Positions 16,972-26,121 are shown, counted from the first letter of the stretch. The stretch is 63,930 nucleotides of DNA from Agrobacterium tumefaciens (GCF_000834635.1 NZ_JXQV01000025.1:1-63930), one strand, 5' to 3'. Program-made: numbers and translations. The notes: generated from the letters alone by a model not told the origin.

Positions 16972-18261
16972 TTATTCCGCAGCAGGGCGGAACTGGTCGT
17001 GTTCGGTCGATTCCTTCATCGCCGTGGTGGATGATGTGCCGCCCGTAATGGCGACCGAGACCGCATCGAAATAGCCGGTGCCAACCTCGCGCTGGTGCTT
17101 GGTGGCGGTATAGCCGTTGATTTCGGCTGCGAATTCCGCTTCCTGAAGCTCCGAATAGGCGGCCATCTGCCGGTCCTTGTAGCCGCGTGCCAGTTCAAAC
17201 ATGCCGTAATTGAGTTGGTGGAAACCGGCAAGTGTGATGAACTGGAACTTGTAGCCCATTGCCCCCAATTCCCGCTGGAACTTTGCAATCGTCGCATCAT
17301 CGAGATGTTTCTTCCAGTTGAAGGACGGCGAGCAATTATAGGCTAGCTTCTTGCCCGGATGCACCTTGTGGACGCCTTCGGCAAAGCGCTTCGCCTGCTC
17401 CAGATCCGGCTTGGATGTTTCGCACCAGATGAGATCGCAATAGGGCGCATAGGCATTGGCGCGGGCGATGCAGGGTTCCAGTCCGTTTTTGACCTGATAG
17501 AAGCCTTCGACGGTGCGACCGGCATCATAATCCACGAAGGGGCGGTCACGCTCATCGATATCGGAAGTCAAAAGCTTGGCGGCTTCCGCATCCGTGCGGG
17601 CAATGACCAGCGTTGGTGTGCCCATGACGTCTGCTGCCAGACGCGCCGCCGTCAGGTTGCGGATATGCGCGGCAGTCGGGATGAGAACCTTGCCGCCCAG
17701 ATGGCCGCACTTCTTTTCCGATGCCAGCTGGTCTTCATAGTGAACCCCCGCAGCACCCGCCTCGATGAAGGCCTTCATGATTTCGAACGCATTCAGCGGG
17801 CCACCGAACCCTGCCTCGGCATCGGCAACGATGGGCGCAAACCACGTATCGACAGACAGGCCCTTGCCTTCGGCGGTATCGATCTGGTCGGCGCGCTGCA
17901 AGGTCTTGTTGATGCGCTTTGCCAGTTCCGGGGCGGCATTGGCCGGGTATAGGGACTGGTCGGGATACATCGAAGAGGCCGTGTTGGCGTCCGCTGCAAC
18001 CTGCCAGCCGGACAGGTAGATAGCCTTCAATCCAGCGCGAACCATCTGCATGGCCTGATTGCCGGAGAGCGCGCCGAGCGCGTTGATGTAGCTTTCCTCA
18101 TTGATGAGCTGCCACAACCGGTTCGCACCCATTTCCGCCAGCGAATAACGGATCTCGACAGAGCCGCGCAGCTTCTCCACATCCGCTGCCGTATAGGTAC
18201 GCTCGATGCCATCAAAACGACCCTTCGGGGCGCTCGGTACAAGCTTGTAAAAATCCGTCAT
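16972..18261 (-). CDS. aceA: Isocitrate lyase
   Basis: 429 aa, the usual bacterial length. The catalytic cysteine motif KKCGH is present near residue 190 ([12 protein letters not shown]), with [25 protein letters not shown] before it. The enzyme cleaves isocitrate to succinate and glyoxylate in the glyoxylate shunt, needed for growth on acetate or fatty acids. It is divergent from the ScfR-like regulator at 18493, with repeated TTGTAAA elements in between. Malate synthase is not in the window. Confidence 0.95.
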   Translation of the reverse strand: MTDFYKLVPSAPKGRFDGIERTYTAADVEKLRGSVEIRYSLAEMGANRLWQLINEESYINALGALSGNQAMQMVRAGLKAIYLSGWQVAADANTASSMYPDQSLYPANAAPELAKRINKTLQRADQIDTAEGKGLSVDTWFAPIVADAEAGFGGPLNAFEIMKAFIEAGAAGVHYEDQLASEKKCGHLGGKVLIPTAAHIRNLTAARLAADVMGTPTLVIARTDAEAAKLLTSDIDERDRPFVDYDAGRTVEGFYQVKNGLEPCIARANAYAPYCDLIWCETSKPDLEQAKRFAEGVHKVHPGKKLAYNCSPSFNWKKHLDDATIAKFQRELGAMGYKFQFITLAGFHQLNYGMFELARGYKDRQMAAYSELQEAEFAAEINGYTATKHQREVGTGYFDAVSVAITGGTSSTTAMKESTEHDQFRPAAE

Positions 18262-18332
18262 ATCTCTCTCCCTTTGTGACTATCTCGTTGACTGATCCAC
18301 TCCCGATCAGATCAACATTCGATGTGAAACTA

Positions 18333-18444
18333 TTTACAATTTCCTGCCCTCAGTCGCCAGTTCAAAAGCAATATCAGTGACTTGAAAGAGGTCACGCTGT
18401 GGGGAATTTGACAGCAAGATTTGTAAAATTGTAAATCTTGTAAA
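18333..18444. promoter_or_regulatory. TTGTAAA repeat cluster between aceA and its probable regulator
   Basis: Three direct copies of TTGTAAA occur at 18421-18427, 18429-18435 and 18438-18444, and one inverted copy (TTTACAA) at 18333-18339. This part of the intergenic space is AT-rich. RamB, a regulator of aceA in Corynebacterium from the same family as the product of the neighbouring gene, is known to bind short TTTGCAAA-like elements. The repeats are therefore the best candidate operators for control of both divergent genes. Confidence 0.6.
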
Positions 18445-18492
18445 AATGACCGGCTGCGTTATTCTGTCTGCATCACTTGCTGGGAGGCGTTG

Positions 18493-19908
18493 GTGGAAGC
18501 AAAGATTTTCGCAGGCGCGCGCGTGCGCCGTGTGCGTAATGGACTGGGCTTGACGCAGACGGCGATGGCGGAGGCACTGTCGATTTCGCCGTCCTATCTC
18601 AACCTCATCGAACGCAACCAACGCCCGCTGACCGTTCAGCTTCTGCTGAAACTCTCATCTGTCTACAAGGTGGATCTGGATGATCTGCAGGGCGAGAGTG
18701 GCGGCATGTCCAGCCAGCTGCGGGAAGTGTTTGCCGATCCGCTTTTGGCGGGGGAGGTGCCGTCGGGACAGGAACTGGTTGAGGTGGCGGAAGCGGCCCC
18801 CAATGTGGCGGCTGGTATCAACAAGCTCTACCGTGCCTATCGCGAGCAGGCGCAGCGCCTCAGCGACCTCTCCGATCTTCTGGCGCGGGAAGGGCACCAG
18901 ACCACGCTTTCGGCAACGCGCCTGCCCATTGACGAAGTGCGGGAAATCTTTGAACGGCGGCCCGCTTTTTTTGCGCAGCTGGATGCGGCGGCGGAAGCGT
19001 TTCACGCTGCGCTGAAGCCGGGAGACGATCTGGCGCAGGCGCTGAAACTCTGGCTTCAGAAAAACCACGGCATCGTTGTGCGCACCATGCCGGTGCACGC
19101 CATGCCGAATTTGCGAAGGCGTTATGACCGCCACTCCATGCGGCTGTTTCTCTCCGAGCGCCTTTCGCCGCAGGATCAGCTGCGTGAGATGGCCATGGAA
19201 GCCTGTCTTTTGGCGCTGACGACGGAGATTGGTGTTGAGCTTGCAGACCTGCCGCTTTCCAGTGAAGAGGCGAAACGTATCGCCCGTTTCGAGCTTGCGC
19301 GTTACGCCGCCAATGCGCTGATGATGCCCTATGGCGCATATCTCGCCGCCGCACAGCGGGCGCGTTACGATATCGACATCTTGCGCGGGCGCTTCAACGT
19401 ATCGTTCGAGCAGGCGGCAAGCCGCCTCGTTACTCTGGTACGGCCGGGTGCCAACGGTATTGCCTTCTTCCTCATGGAAATCGACAGTGCCGGAAACCGT
19501 TTTCGCAAGGCGGGCGCGCTTGGCTTTCCGCAGGCCCGCTTTGGTGGGCTCTGTCCCAAGCTCAATGTGCATGCCGCTTTTTCACAGCCCGGTCAGGTTC
19601 TGGCCGAGCAGGTGGAGATGCCGGATGGCGGTGCCTATCTGACCATTGCACGCACGTTGGAGGGGCCGCAGGCAGGCTTTGGAGAAAGGCTTCGCCGCAC
19701 CACGGTCATGATCGCCTGCGATGCCGCACTGGCCAGGGAAACGGTTTATGGTGAGGCGGTGGGAAGCGCGGCCTTGAGGGTTGCCATCGGCCCGTCCTGT
19801 CGTCTGTGCGAGAGGCAAGGCTGCCTGTCGCGTGCCGAAGCGCCGTTGACGCGGCCATTGGGGCTGGATGAGATGGTCACGGGTCTCAGCGTTTTCGATT
19901 TTCAGTGA
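18493..19908 (+). CDS. ScfR/RamB-type XRE regulator with degenerate ImmA/IrrE domain
   Basis: About 471 aa from GTG 18493 (GGGAGG 5 nt upstream; the TTG at 18490 is too close). Residues 8-62 form an XRE helix-turn-helix (GLTQTAMAEALSISPSYLNL). The middle region (about 150-300) matches the IrrE/ImmA-like domain of short-chain acyl-CoA regulators, but no HExxH zinc-protease motif is visible (LREMAMEACLLAL instead). The C-terminal DUF2083-like part holds CRLCERQGC. Divergent from aceA, it is probably its acetate- or acyl-CoA-responsive regulator, by analogy with RamB. Confidence 0.85.
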   Translation: MEAKIFAGARVRRVRNGLGLTQTAMAEALSISPSYLNLIERNQRPLTVQLLLKLSSVYKVDLDDLQGESGGMSSQLREVFADPLLAGEVPSGQELVEVAEAAPNVAAGINKLYRAYREQAQRLSDLSDLLAREGHQTTLSATRLPIDEVREIFERRPAFFAQLDAAAEAFHAALKPGDDLAQALKLWLQKNHGIVVRTMPVHAMPNLRRRYDRHSMRLFLSERLSPQDQLREMAMEACLLALTTEIGVELADLPLSSEEAKRIARFELARYAANALMMPYGAYLAAAQRARYDIDILRGRFNVSFEQAASRLVTLVRPGANGIAFFLMEIDSAGNRFRKAGALGFPQARFGGLCPKLNVHAAFSQPGQVLAEQVEMPDGGAYLTIARTLEGPQAGFGERLRRTTVMIACDAALARETVYGEAVGSAALRVAIGPSCRLCERQGCLSRAEAPLTRPLGLDEMVTGLSVFDFQ

Positions 19909-20040
19909 CGCATTTGAAGACAATTGTTTGAAAATGCCGCGCTGCACATTTCCCGCTTGCGGCGGCAAGTTTTCCTTTCTAGTCTCTGACAAAACAAGGG
20001 GATCACGCGCTTCCCACGGCGCGCTCAAACAGGAGTTACC

Positions 20041-21138
20041 ATGAAACACCGTTCGCTTCGTTTCAGCCTTGCTGTTGTGGCCGCGGCGCTGGCCGCCGGC
20101 ACGGCCTATGCGCAGGAAAAGGTCGTCCACGTTTACAACTGGTCCGACTATATCGAGCCTTCTCTGCTGGAAGAATTCACCAAGGAAACCGGCATCAAGG
20201 TCGTTTACGACGTATATGATGGCAACGAGGTTCTGGAAACCAAGCTTCTGGCTGGCAATTCCGGTTATGACGTGGTTGCGCCGACATCGCCGTTCCTTGC
20301 CCGTCAGATCAAGGCTGGCGTGTACCAGAAGCTGGACAAGTCCAAGCTGCCGAACCTCAAGAACATGTGGCCTGAGATCACCACCCGTCTGGCGCAGTAC
20401 GATCCCGGCAACGAATATGCCGTTAACTACATGTGGGGCACCACCGGCATCGGTTACAACGTGGCCAAGGTCAAGGCCGCCTTGGGCGACGTGAAGATCG
20501 ATAGCTGGGATGTTATCTTCAAGCCTGAAAATGCTGCAAAGCTGAAGTCCTGCGGCATCAACATTCTGGATGCATCCGACGAAACCTTCGCCATTGCCAT
20601 GAACTACATCGGCAAGAACCCTGACAGCAAGGAAACTGCCGATCTGGAAGCAGGCGGCGATGTTTACAAGGCCATCCGTCCTTCGGTGAAGACCTTCAAT
20701 TCCTCGGCCTATATCGATGAGTTGGCCAACGGTGACAGCTGCATTACCATCGGTTGGTCTGGCGACATTCTTCAGGCCAAGGCGCGCGCTGAAGAAGCCA
20801 AGAATGGCGTGGAAGTGAACTACGTCATTCCCAAGGAAGGCACCTATATCTGGATGGATTCCTTCGTCATTCCGGCAGATGCCAAAAATGTCGATGCAGC
20901 CCACGCCTTCATCAATTTCATGATGAAGCCCGATGTTGCCGCTAAGGCATCCGACTATGTGCAATATGCCAACGGCAATCTGGCATCGCAGGCATTGATG
21001 GATGAGGCTGTTTCGAAGAACCCCGGTGTTTACCCGGACGCAGAAACAATGAAGAAGCTCTTCACCATCTCGCCTTACGGGCCAAAAGAACAGCGCGTTC
21101 TCAACCGCGTCTGGACACAGATAAAAACCGGCAGCTGA
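20041..21138 (+). CDS. potF: Putrescine-type ABC transporter, periplasmic binding protein
   Basis: 365 aa with signal peptide ending ALAAGTAYA before QEKVVHVYNWSDYIEPSLLE, a block diagnostic of PotD/PotF polyamine-binding proteins. Further conserved parts are YDVYDGNEVLETKLLAG and the C-terminal NRVWTQIKTG. It should bind putrescine or a related polyamine and hand it to PotH/PotI. It is followed by a stem-loop and then potG-potH-potI. The exact polyamine cannot be read from sequence. Confidence 0.88.
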   Translation: MKHRSLRFSLAVVAAALAAGTAYAQEKVVHVYNWSDYIEPSLLEEFTKETGIKVVYDVYDGNEVLETKLLAGNSGYDVVAPTSPFLARQIKAGVYQKLDKSKLPNLKNMWPEITTRLAQYDPGNEYAVNYMWGTTGIGYNVAKVKAALGDVKIDSWDVIFKPENAAKLKSCGINILDASDETFAIAMNYIGKNPDSKETADLEAGGDVYKAIRPSVKTFNSSAYIDELANGDSCITIGWSGDILQAKARAEEAKNGVEVNYVIPKEGTYIWMDSFVIPADAKNVDAAHAFINFMMKPDVAAKASDYVQYANGNLASQALMDEAVSKNPGVYPDAETMKKLFTISPYGPKEQRVLNRVWTQIKTGS

Positions 21139-21150
21139 CCGGGATTGGAA

Positions 21151-21178
21151 AAAGGGGCGGGCGCATTCCTGCCCCTTT
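21151..21178 (+). terminator. Intercistronic stem-loop after potF
   Basis: Arms AAAGGGGCGGG (21151-21161) and CCTGCCCCTTT (21168-21178) pair over 11 bp with one G-U and a 6-nt loop, followed by CTCGTTC. Its size and layout closely match the stem-loop after aglE, pointing to the same use: raising binding-protein message over permease message. Confidence 0.65.
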
Positions 21179-21212
21179 CTCGTTCAGGCTTATAAAACAG
21201 ATGGGATAATAC

Positions 21213-22370
21213 ATGGCTAAATCTCTTGGTCCGGTGAAGCGCAAATTCTCTCCATGGACAGACCCGGCCTCCGTGCCGTTCATTCGGTTTGAGAATGTGA
21301 CCAAGAGATTTGGCGATTTCGTTGCCGTCGATAATTTGACGCTGGATATTTACGAGCGCGAATTCTTCTCTCTGCTGGGGCCATCGGGCTGCGGCAAGAC
21401 GACATTGATGCGCATGCTGGCCGGTTTCGAAGAGCCGACCGAGGGCCGTATTCTTCTGCAGGGAAAGGATATTTCCGGTGTTCCGCCGTATAAGCGTCCC
21501 ACCAATATGATGTTCCAGTCCTACGCGCTTTTCCCGCATATGTCGGTTGAGAAGAACATCGCTTTCGGGCTTGAACAGGATAATCTGCCACGGGCCGAGA
21601 TCAACACCCGTGTCCAGGAAATGCTGCGCCTCGTCAAGCTCACCGAGTTTGCCAAGCGCAAGCCGAGCCAGCTTTCCGGCGGCCAGCGCCAGCGTGTGGC
21701 GCTTGCCCGCTCTCTGGCAAAGCGCCCGAAGGTCCTTCTGCTGGATGAGCCATTGGGTGCGCTGGATCGAAAGCTGCGCGAAGAAACCCAGTTCGAAATC
21801 ATGGATTTGCAGCAGACGCTGGGCCTGACCTTTCTCATCGTAACGCACGATCAGGAAGAGGCCATGACCGTCTCGGACCGCATTGCCGTGATGGACAAGG
21901 GCACCGTCGTGCAGGTGGCGACGCCCGCCGAAATCTACGAAGCGCCCAACAGCCGCTACGTCGCGGATTTCATTGGTGATATCAATATTTTCGAAGCCGA
22001 GGTCAAGGATATCGCCCCGCGTGAGGGTGCGCCGGCCCATATCCGTCTGGACTGCGAAGGTCTGCCCGTTGTGGTGGAGCAGGACTGCGCAGTCGCGGTC
22101 GGCGGCAAGGTTGCCTTTGCCATTCGCCCGGAAAAGGTAGGCATCTCGCTCGATCCGCCTGCGGACACGACAGTCAATGTCGGTCACGGCGAAGTCTGGG
22201 ATATCGGTTATCTCGGCGATTTCTCGATATTCATCGTAAAATTGAGTGATGGCCGCATCATGCGGGCGGCGCAAGCCAATGTGTCACGCCTCGTTGATCG
22301 ACCCATCACCTTCGGGGATATGGTCTGGTTGAAGTGGAAAGCCGATTCCGGTCTGGTTCTCACCCGCTAA
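21213..22370 (+). CDS. potG: Putrescine-type ABC transporter ATP-binding protein
   Basis: 385 aa. After about 25 N-terminal residues typical of PotG, Walker A GPSGCGKTT (about residues 57-65), signature QLSGGQRQRVALARSL and Walker B VLLLDEPLGALDRKL are present, with VTHDQEEAM. The C-terminal TOBE domain follows. It powers polyamine uptake. GGGAT precedes the ATG; potH begins 12 nt after its stop. Confidence 0.9.
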   Translation: MAKSLGPVKRKFSPWTDPASVPFIRFENVTKRFGDFVAVDNLTLDIYEREFFSLLGPSGCGKTTLMRMLAGFEEPTEGRILLQGKDISGVPPYKRPTNMMFQSYALFPHMSVEKNIAFGLEQDNLPRAEINTRVQEMLRLVKLTEFAKRKPSQLSGGQRQRVALARSLAKRPKVLLLDEPLGALDRKLREETQFEIMDLQQTLGLTFLIVTHDQEEAMTVSDRIAVMDKGTVVQVATPAEIYEAPNSRYVADFIGDINIFEAEVKDIAPREGAPAHIRLDCEGLPVVVEQDCAVAVGGKVAFAIRPEKVGISLDPPADTTVNVGHGEVWDIGYLGDFSIFIVKLSDGRIMRAAQANVSRLVDRPITFGDMVWLKWKADSGLVLTR

Positions 22371-22382
22371 AGGAGGTGTCAT

Positions 22383-23291
22383 ATGGCTATCTCGTCTCCT
22401 GAAAATCGGCAGAGCCCTCTGCGTTGGCTCATCGTTGCCGTTCCCTATATCTGGCTTGCGCTGTTTTTCACCGCGCCGTTTCTGATCATCGTCAAGATAT
22501 CGCTGTCCGATACGGCCATCGCCATGCCGCCCTATGTGCCGGTGTTTGATGGCTTCAGCGCCATTGGCGATTTCCTGTCGCAGCTGGATTTCGAGAATTA
22601 TCTGTTCCTCACGCAGGACCCGCTTTACGTTGAAGCCTATCTGTCGTCGCTGCGGATCGCGCTGATTTCAACACTTCTCCTGCTGTTGATCGGCTACCCC
22701 ATGGCGCTGGCCATGGCGCGCGCGCCTACGACCATCAGGCCAACTCTGGTCATGCTGGTCATTCTGCCGTTCTGGACATCATTCCTTATCCGTGTTTACG
22801 CATGGATCGGCATTTTGAAGCCAGAGGGGCTGTTGACGGTTCTCTTCCAGACCATCGGCATTCTGGGCCCAGACGAGCAGGTCAATATTTTCCGAACGGA
22901 TACATCGGTCTTTATCGGCATCGTCTATTCCTACCTGCCTTTCATGGTGCTGCCGCTTTATGCAGCCCTTGAAAAGCTCGACAATACACTGCTGGAAGCC
23001 GCAGCCGATCTGGGTTGCCCGCCATGGAAAGCATTCTGGAAAATCACCTTCCCGCTGTCTCTGCCCGGCGTGATTGCCGGATCGATGATCTGCTTCATTC
23101 CCATAACAGGTGAATTTGTCATCCCCGATCTCCTGGGTGGTGCGGAAACGCTGATGATTGGCAAGACGTTGTGGACGGAGTTCTTCGGCAACAGAGACTG
23201 GCCGCTGGCCTCGGCCGTTGCCGTGTTGTTGCTGCTGGTGCTTGTGGTGCCTATCGCCATCTTTCAGAACCAGCAGAAGAAGGTGAGCTGA
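22383..23291 (+). CDS. potH: Putrescine-type ABC transporter permease (PotH type)
   Basis: 302 aa with six predicted transmembrane segments. The EAA loop LEAAADLGCPPWKAFWKITF sits near residues 205-225. A near-perfect ribosome site AAAGGAGGTG precedes the ATG. An early periplasmic loop (about residues 40-85) is typical of the PotH side of the heterodimer. It partners PotI. Confidence 0.9.
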   Translation: MAISSPENRQSPLRWLIVAVPYIWLALFFTAPFLIIVKISLSDTAIAMPPYVPVFDGFSAIGDFLSQLDFENYLFLTQDPLYVEAYLSSLRIALISTLLLLLIGYPMALAMARAPTTIRPTLVMLVILPFWTSFLIRVYAWIGILKPEGLLTVLFQTIGILGPDEQVNIFRTDTSVFIGIVYSYLPFMVLPLYAALEKLDNTLLEAAADLGCPPWKAFWKITFPLSLPGVIAGSMICFIPITGEFVIPDLLGGAETLMIGKTLWTEFFGNRDWPLASAVAVLLLLVLVVPIAIFQNQQKKVS

Positions 23292-23294
23292 GCC

Positions 23295-24107
23295 ATGAAG
23301 CGCGGTAAATTTGACACCACCATCCTCACGCTCTGCTTTGCGTTCCTTTATATTCCGATCCTCATTCTGGTGATCTATTCCTTCAATGCCTCCAAGCTCG
23401 TCACGGTTTGGGGCGGGTTCTCCCTGCACTGGTATCAGTCCATGTGGAGCAATGAGAGCCTGATGGATGCGGCATGGATCACGCTGCGCGTGGCGCTTTT
23501 GAGCGCGACCATCGGCACGATCCTGGGAACGCTGGCAGCTCTGTCACTCACTCGCTTTACCCGGTTTCCGGGGCGGATGCTGTTTTCCGGCATGATCTAC
23601 GCGCCACTCGTCATGCCAGAGGTTATCACCGGCCTATCCTTGCTGCTGCTGTTCGTCTCCATCGGAGTGGATCGCGGTTTCTGGACCGTCATCATCGCGC
23701 ACACGACCTTCACCATGTGCTATGTGGCAATCGTGGTGCAATCGCGTCTGCTGACCTTCGACCGTAGCCTGGAAGAGGCAGCGCTCGATCTTGGCTGCCC
23801 GCCCGTCAAAACCTTCTTCCGCATCACGCTTCCGTTGATCTTGCCGGGTGTCGTTGCGGGCTGGATGCTGGCATTTTCACTGTCGCTGGACGATCTGGTC
23901 ATTGCGAGCTTTACCACGGGGCCGGGCGCAACAACGCTGCCGATCAAGATCTACTCGCAGGTGCGGTTGGGTGTGACGCCTGAAATCAACGCCATCTGCA
24001 CGATCCTGATCGCCTTCGTCACCGTTGGCGTCATCTGCGCCTCGCTTGCCACCAAGCGTTCGGAATTGCAGCGGATGCGGGATCAGCACGCGGCGGCCAA
24101 AGGCTGA
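23295..24107 (+). CDS. potI: Putrescine-type ABC transporter permease (PotI type)
   Basis: 270 aa, six predicted membrane segments, EAA loop EEAALDLGCPPVKTFFRITL near residues 160-180. The start is 3 nt after the potH stop. SFSLDDLVIASFTTGPGATT is a strongly conserved PotC/PotI segment. Last gene of the importer operon. Confidence 0.9.
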   Translation: MKRGKFDTTILTLCFAFLYIPILILVIYSFNASKLVTVWGGFSLHWYQSMWSNESLMDAAWITLRVALLSATIGTILGTLAALSLTRFTRFPGRMLFSGMIYAPLVMPEVITGLSLLLLFVSIGVDRGFWTVIIAHTTFTMCYVAIVVQSRLLTFDRSLEEAALDLGCPPVKTFFRITLPLILPGVVAGWMLAFSLSLDDLVIASFTTGPGATTLPIKIYSQVRLGVTPEINAICTILIAFVTVGVICASLATKRSELQRMRDQHAAAKG

Positions 24108-24181
24108 TAGGCTTGTTTGTGGCGGTTTAATGCAAATGAGCCGATTAGGATTTTGTTGTCCCTAAATGGTGTAGTGCGCTT

Positions 24182-24196
24182 TTAACACTTTGTTAA
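24182..24196. promoter_or_regulatory. CtrA-type box TTAA-N7-TTAA upstream of sRNA candidate
   Basis: TTAA (24182-24185), CACTTTG, TTAA (24193-24196): exact CtrA consensus spacing. TTGTTA at 24190-24195 could double as a -35 element, an overlap common at CtrA-controlled promoters. It lies about 120 bp upstream of a strong terminator, with no protein-coding gene between. Confidence 0.45.
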
Positions 24197-24212
24197 AGGG
24201 CAATGTCTCAAA

Positions 24213-24341
24213 TGGTGTTTAACGTGGGTGCACTCAATGAGAGGGTGGCCGGGTCGGTGACCCAAAGACATGATGTTTGTTTATTCCTACTCTCGTTATT
24301 AGCACAAACTTTTAAAGGCAGCATTCGCTGCCTTTTTTTTC
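24213..24341 (+). ncRNA. Candidate small RNA ending in a strong terminator
   Basis: The 235-bp gap between potI and the convergent iron permease has no credible ORF. It contains a possible promoter with a CtrA-type box, an internal hairpin (GGGTC 24251-24255, GACCC 24259-24263), a single-stranded-looking pyrimidine-rich part around 24277-24297, and an ideal Rho-independent terminator. This is the layout of a trans-acting, possibly Hfq-binding sRNA. The 5' end is a guess (about 24213-24225). Alternatively it is simply the 3' UTR of the pot operon. Confidence 0.45.
24314..24340 (+). terminator. Rho-independent terminator
   Basis: Arms AAAGGCAGC (24314-24322) and GCTGCCTTT (24327-24335) with a 4-nt loop, the T-run continuing to 24340. 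Serves the sRNA candidate and/or the pot operon. It ends 2 nt before the stop codon of the convergent permease gene. Confidence 0.85.
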
Positions 24342-24342
24342 G

Positions 24343-26046
24343 CTAATGCGCATCTGATCCGTGGTCGAGCGACCGGGAAACGAAGAGTACGGGAATAAGC
24401 CCTGCAGCGATGATGATGAGAGCCGGTATAGAGGCATCCTGCACTTTGGAGCGCGATGCATTCTCATAGACCAATGTGGCGAGCGTGTTGAAGTTGAACG
24501 GTCGCAGCATGATGGTGGCGGGCAGTTCTTTCAGGGATTCGATGAAAACCAACAGGGCGGCGGTCACGGCGGCTGGGCGAATGTTGGGTAACAGCACATC
24601 CACCAGCGTGCGAGAGCGCGTGCGTCCGAGCGTTCTGGCGGCCATATCGACATGCGGCGAGAGCTTTTGAAAGCCCGCATCGATCGTGCCTTCCGAAAGC
24701 GTCACGAACCGCACACTATGGGCGTAAATGATGGCAAATGCCGTTCCCGAAAGCAGAAGTCCGGTCGAAATGTTGAGGTGAGCCCGCAGGAGGCCGTCCA
24801 GCGCATTGTCAAAGGCTGAAAGCGGCAACAACACCCCGATGGCGAGCACCGTTCCTGGGATGCCATAACCCAGCGAGCCTGCGCGACTGGCAATACGCGC
24901 AAAGGGCGATGCGTTGATGCGCTGGACATAGGCAAAAAGAAAGCCAAAGACGAGGGTGATGACAGCGGCACAGATGGATACTTCCAGACTGTGGGCCAGC
25001 GCCTTGATGAGTTTCGGATCGGCAAGCGCACCTAGCCGCTTGAGGGCATAGCCGCCCAGCACCAGAACCGGGATCGCAAAACCACAGAGAACCGGCAGCA
25101 GGCAGAACGCGGCTGCCGCCCAGCCGGGTGCTGGCGGAAGTGCCTTCAAGGCAAAGCGCTGCTTCATGGCCGTGGATTTGGCAGCGGTGAACCGCTGGCG
25201 ACTGCGCGCTTTTCTCTCGGTGATGATGAGCGCCACGACAATGAGGATGAGCACCGAGGCAATCTGCGTTGCGCCAGCCAGATTTCCGCGATTGAGCCAT
25301 GTCTCATAAATGGCGAATGTCAGGGTACGAACGCCCAGATACTCGACCGCTCCGATATCGTTGAGCGTCTCCATCATCACAAGTGCAAGACCGATGATGA
25401 TGGCGGGTCTGGCCATGGGCAGTTGCACGGTGAGGAATATTCGCAAAGGGCTTGCGCCGAGCGTTCTGGCGGCCTCCGTGGCCAGCCTGCCTTGCAGGCC
25501 AAAAGCGGCGCGCACAGATAGGTACACATAAGGGTAAAGCACCGAACTCAGCACCAGAACCGCGCCACCGAGCGATCGCACATCCGGGAACCAGTAGTCC
25601 TTGATGGATTGATAACCCAAGAGAGAGCGCAGAGCCGTCTGCACAGGGCCTGTGAAATCCAGGAACTCGCCAAATGCATAGGCAGCCAGATAAGACGGGA
25701 TGGCAAGCGGCAGCACCAGCGCAAAGGATACCAGACGGCGCAGCGGAAACTCAAAGCTGCTGACGAGCCATGCGGCGATGATGCCAAAGACGGCGCAAGT
25801 AAGCCCGGTCATCACGAGAAGCGCCAGCGTTTGCACACCCACACGCGGCAGAACATTGACCAGCAGATGATGCCAGCCATCGGTGCCGCCTGTGGCCGCA
25901 ATAGAAAAGATGGCAATCAAAGGCATGGAGACCATTGCCGCCAGCACCAGTGTGGCGATGGACAGGCCTGAGACGCCCGCTCTTGGCCGAAACATGCGGG
26001 AAGAGAACATCCGTGATGACGCCAATGCCTTTATCCCTTCCGACAT
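24343..26046 (-). CDS. Iron-type ABC transporter permease, fused double-permease (FbpB/SfuB family)
   Basis: About 560 aa with roughly twelve membrane segments in two permease halves. Each half has an EAA-type loop (TEAARTLGASPLRIFLTVQL in the first, DMAARTLGRTRSRTLVDVLL in the second). This duplicated layout is typical of ferric-ion permeases such as SfuB/FbpB. The ATPase and binding protein are not adjacent. Start is uncertain: ATG 26046 lies inside a hairpin and has no ribosome site, whereas TTG 26025 follows GGAAGGGAT with good spacing and is in frame. Confidence 0.85.
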   Translation of the reverse strand: MSEGIKALASSRMFSSRMFRPRAGVSGLSIATLVLAAMVSMPLIAIFSIAATGGTDGWHHLLVNVLPRVGVQTLALLVMTGLTCAVFGIIAAWLVSSFEFPLRRLVSFALVLPLAIPSYLAAYAFGEFLDFTGPVQTALRSLLGYQSIKDYWFPDVRSLGGAVLVLSSVLYPYVYLSVRAAFGLQGRLATEAARTLGASPLRIFLTVQLPMARPAIIIGLALVMMETLNDIGAVEYLGVRTLTFAIYETWLNRGNLAGATQIASVLILIVVALIITERKARSRQRFTAAKSTAMKQRFALKALPPAPGWAAAAFCLLPVLCGFAIPVLVLGGYALKRLGALADPKLIKALAHSLEVSICAAVITLVFGFLFAYVQRINASPFARIASRAGSLGYGIPGTVLAIGVLLPLSAFDNALDGLLRAHLNISTGLLLSGTAFAIIYAHSVRFVTLSEGTIDAGFQKLSPHVDMAARTLGRTRSRTLVDVLLPNIRPAAVTAALLVFIESLKELPATIMLRPFNFNTLATLVYENASRSKVQDASIPALIIIAAGLIPVLFVSRSLDHGSDAH

Positions 26047-26061
26047 CGGCTAAAGCCGATG
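26044..26061 (-). repeat. Perfect hairpin covering the annotated start of the iron permease
   Basis: Arms CATCGGC (26044-26050) and GCCGATG (26055-26061) with loop TAAA. On the minus strand its last three bases are the ATG at 26046. A second imperfect structure (AATGTCT 26074-26080, AGACATT 26098-26104, enclosing ACGA/TCGT) lies next to it. These may terminate pdhS1 or control permease translation. Confidence 0.5.
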
Positions 26062-26121
26062 CGTCGATCTAAAAATGTCTGGAGGAACGAGCCTCGTAGA
26101 CATTGCTAATCCCGGAAGGGT

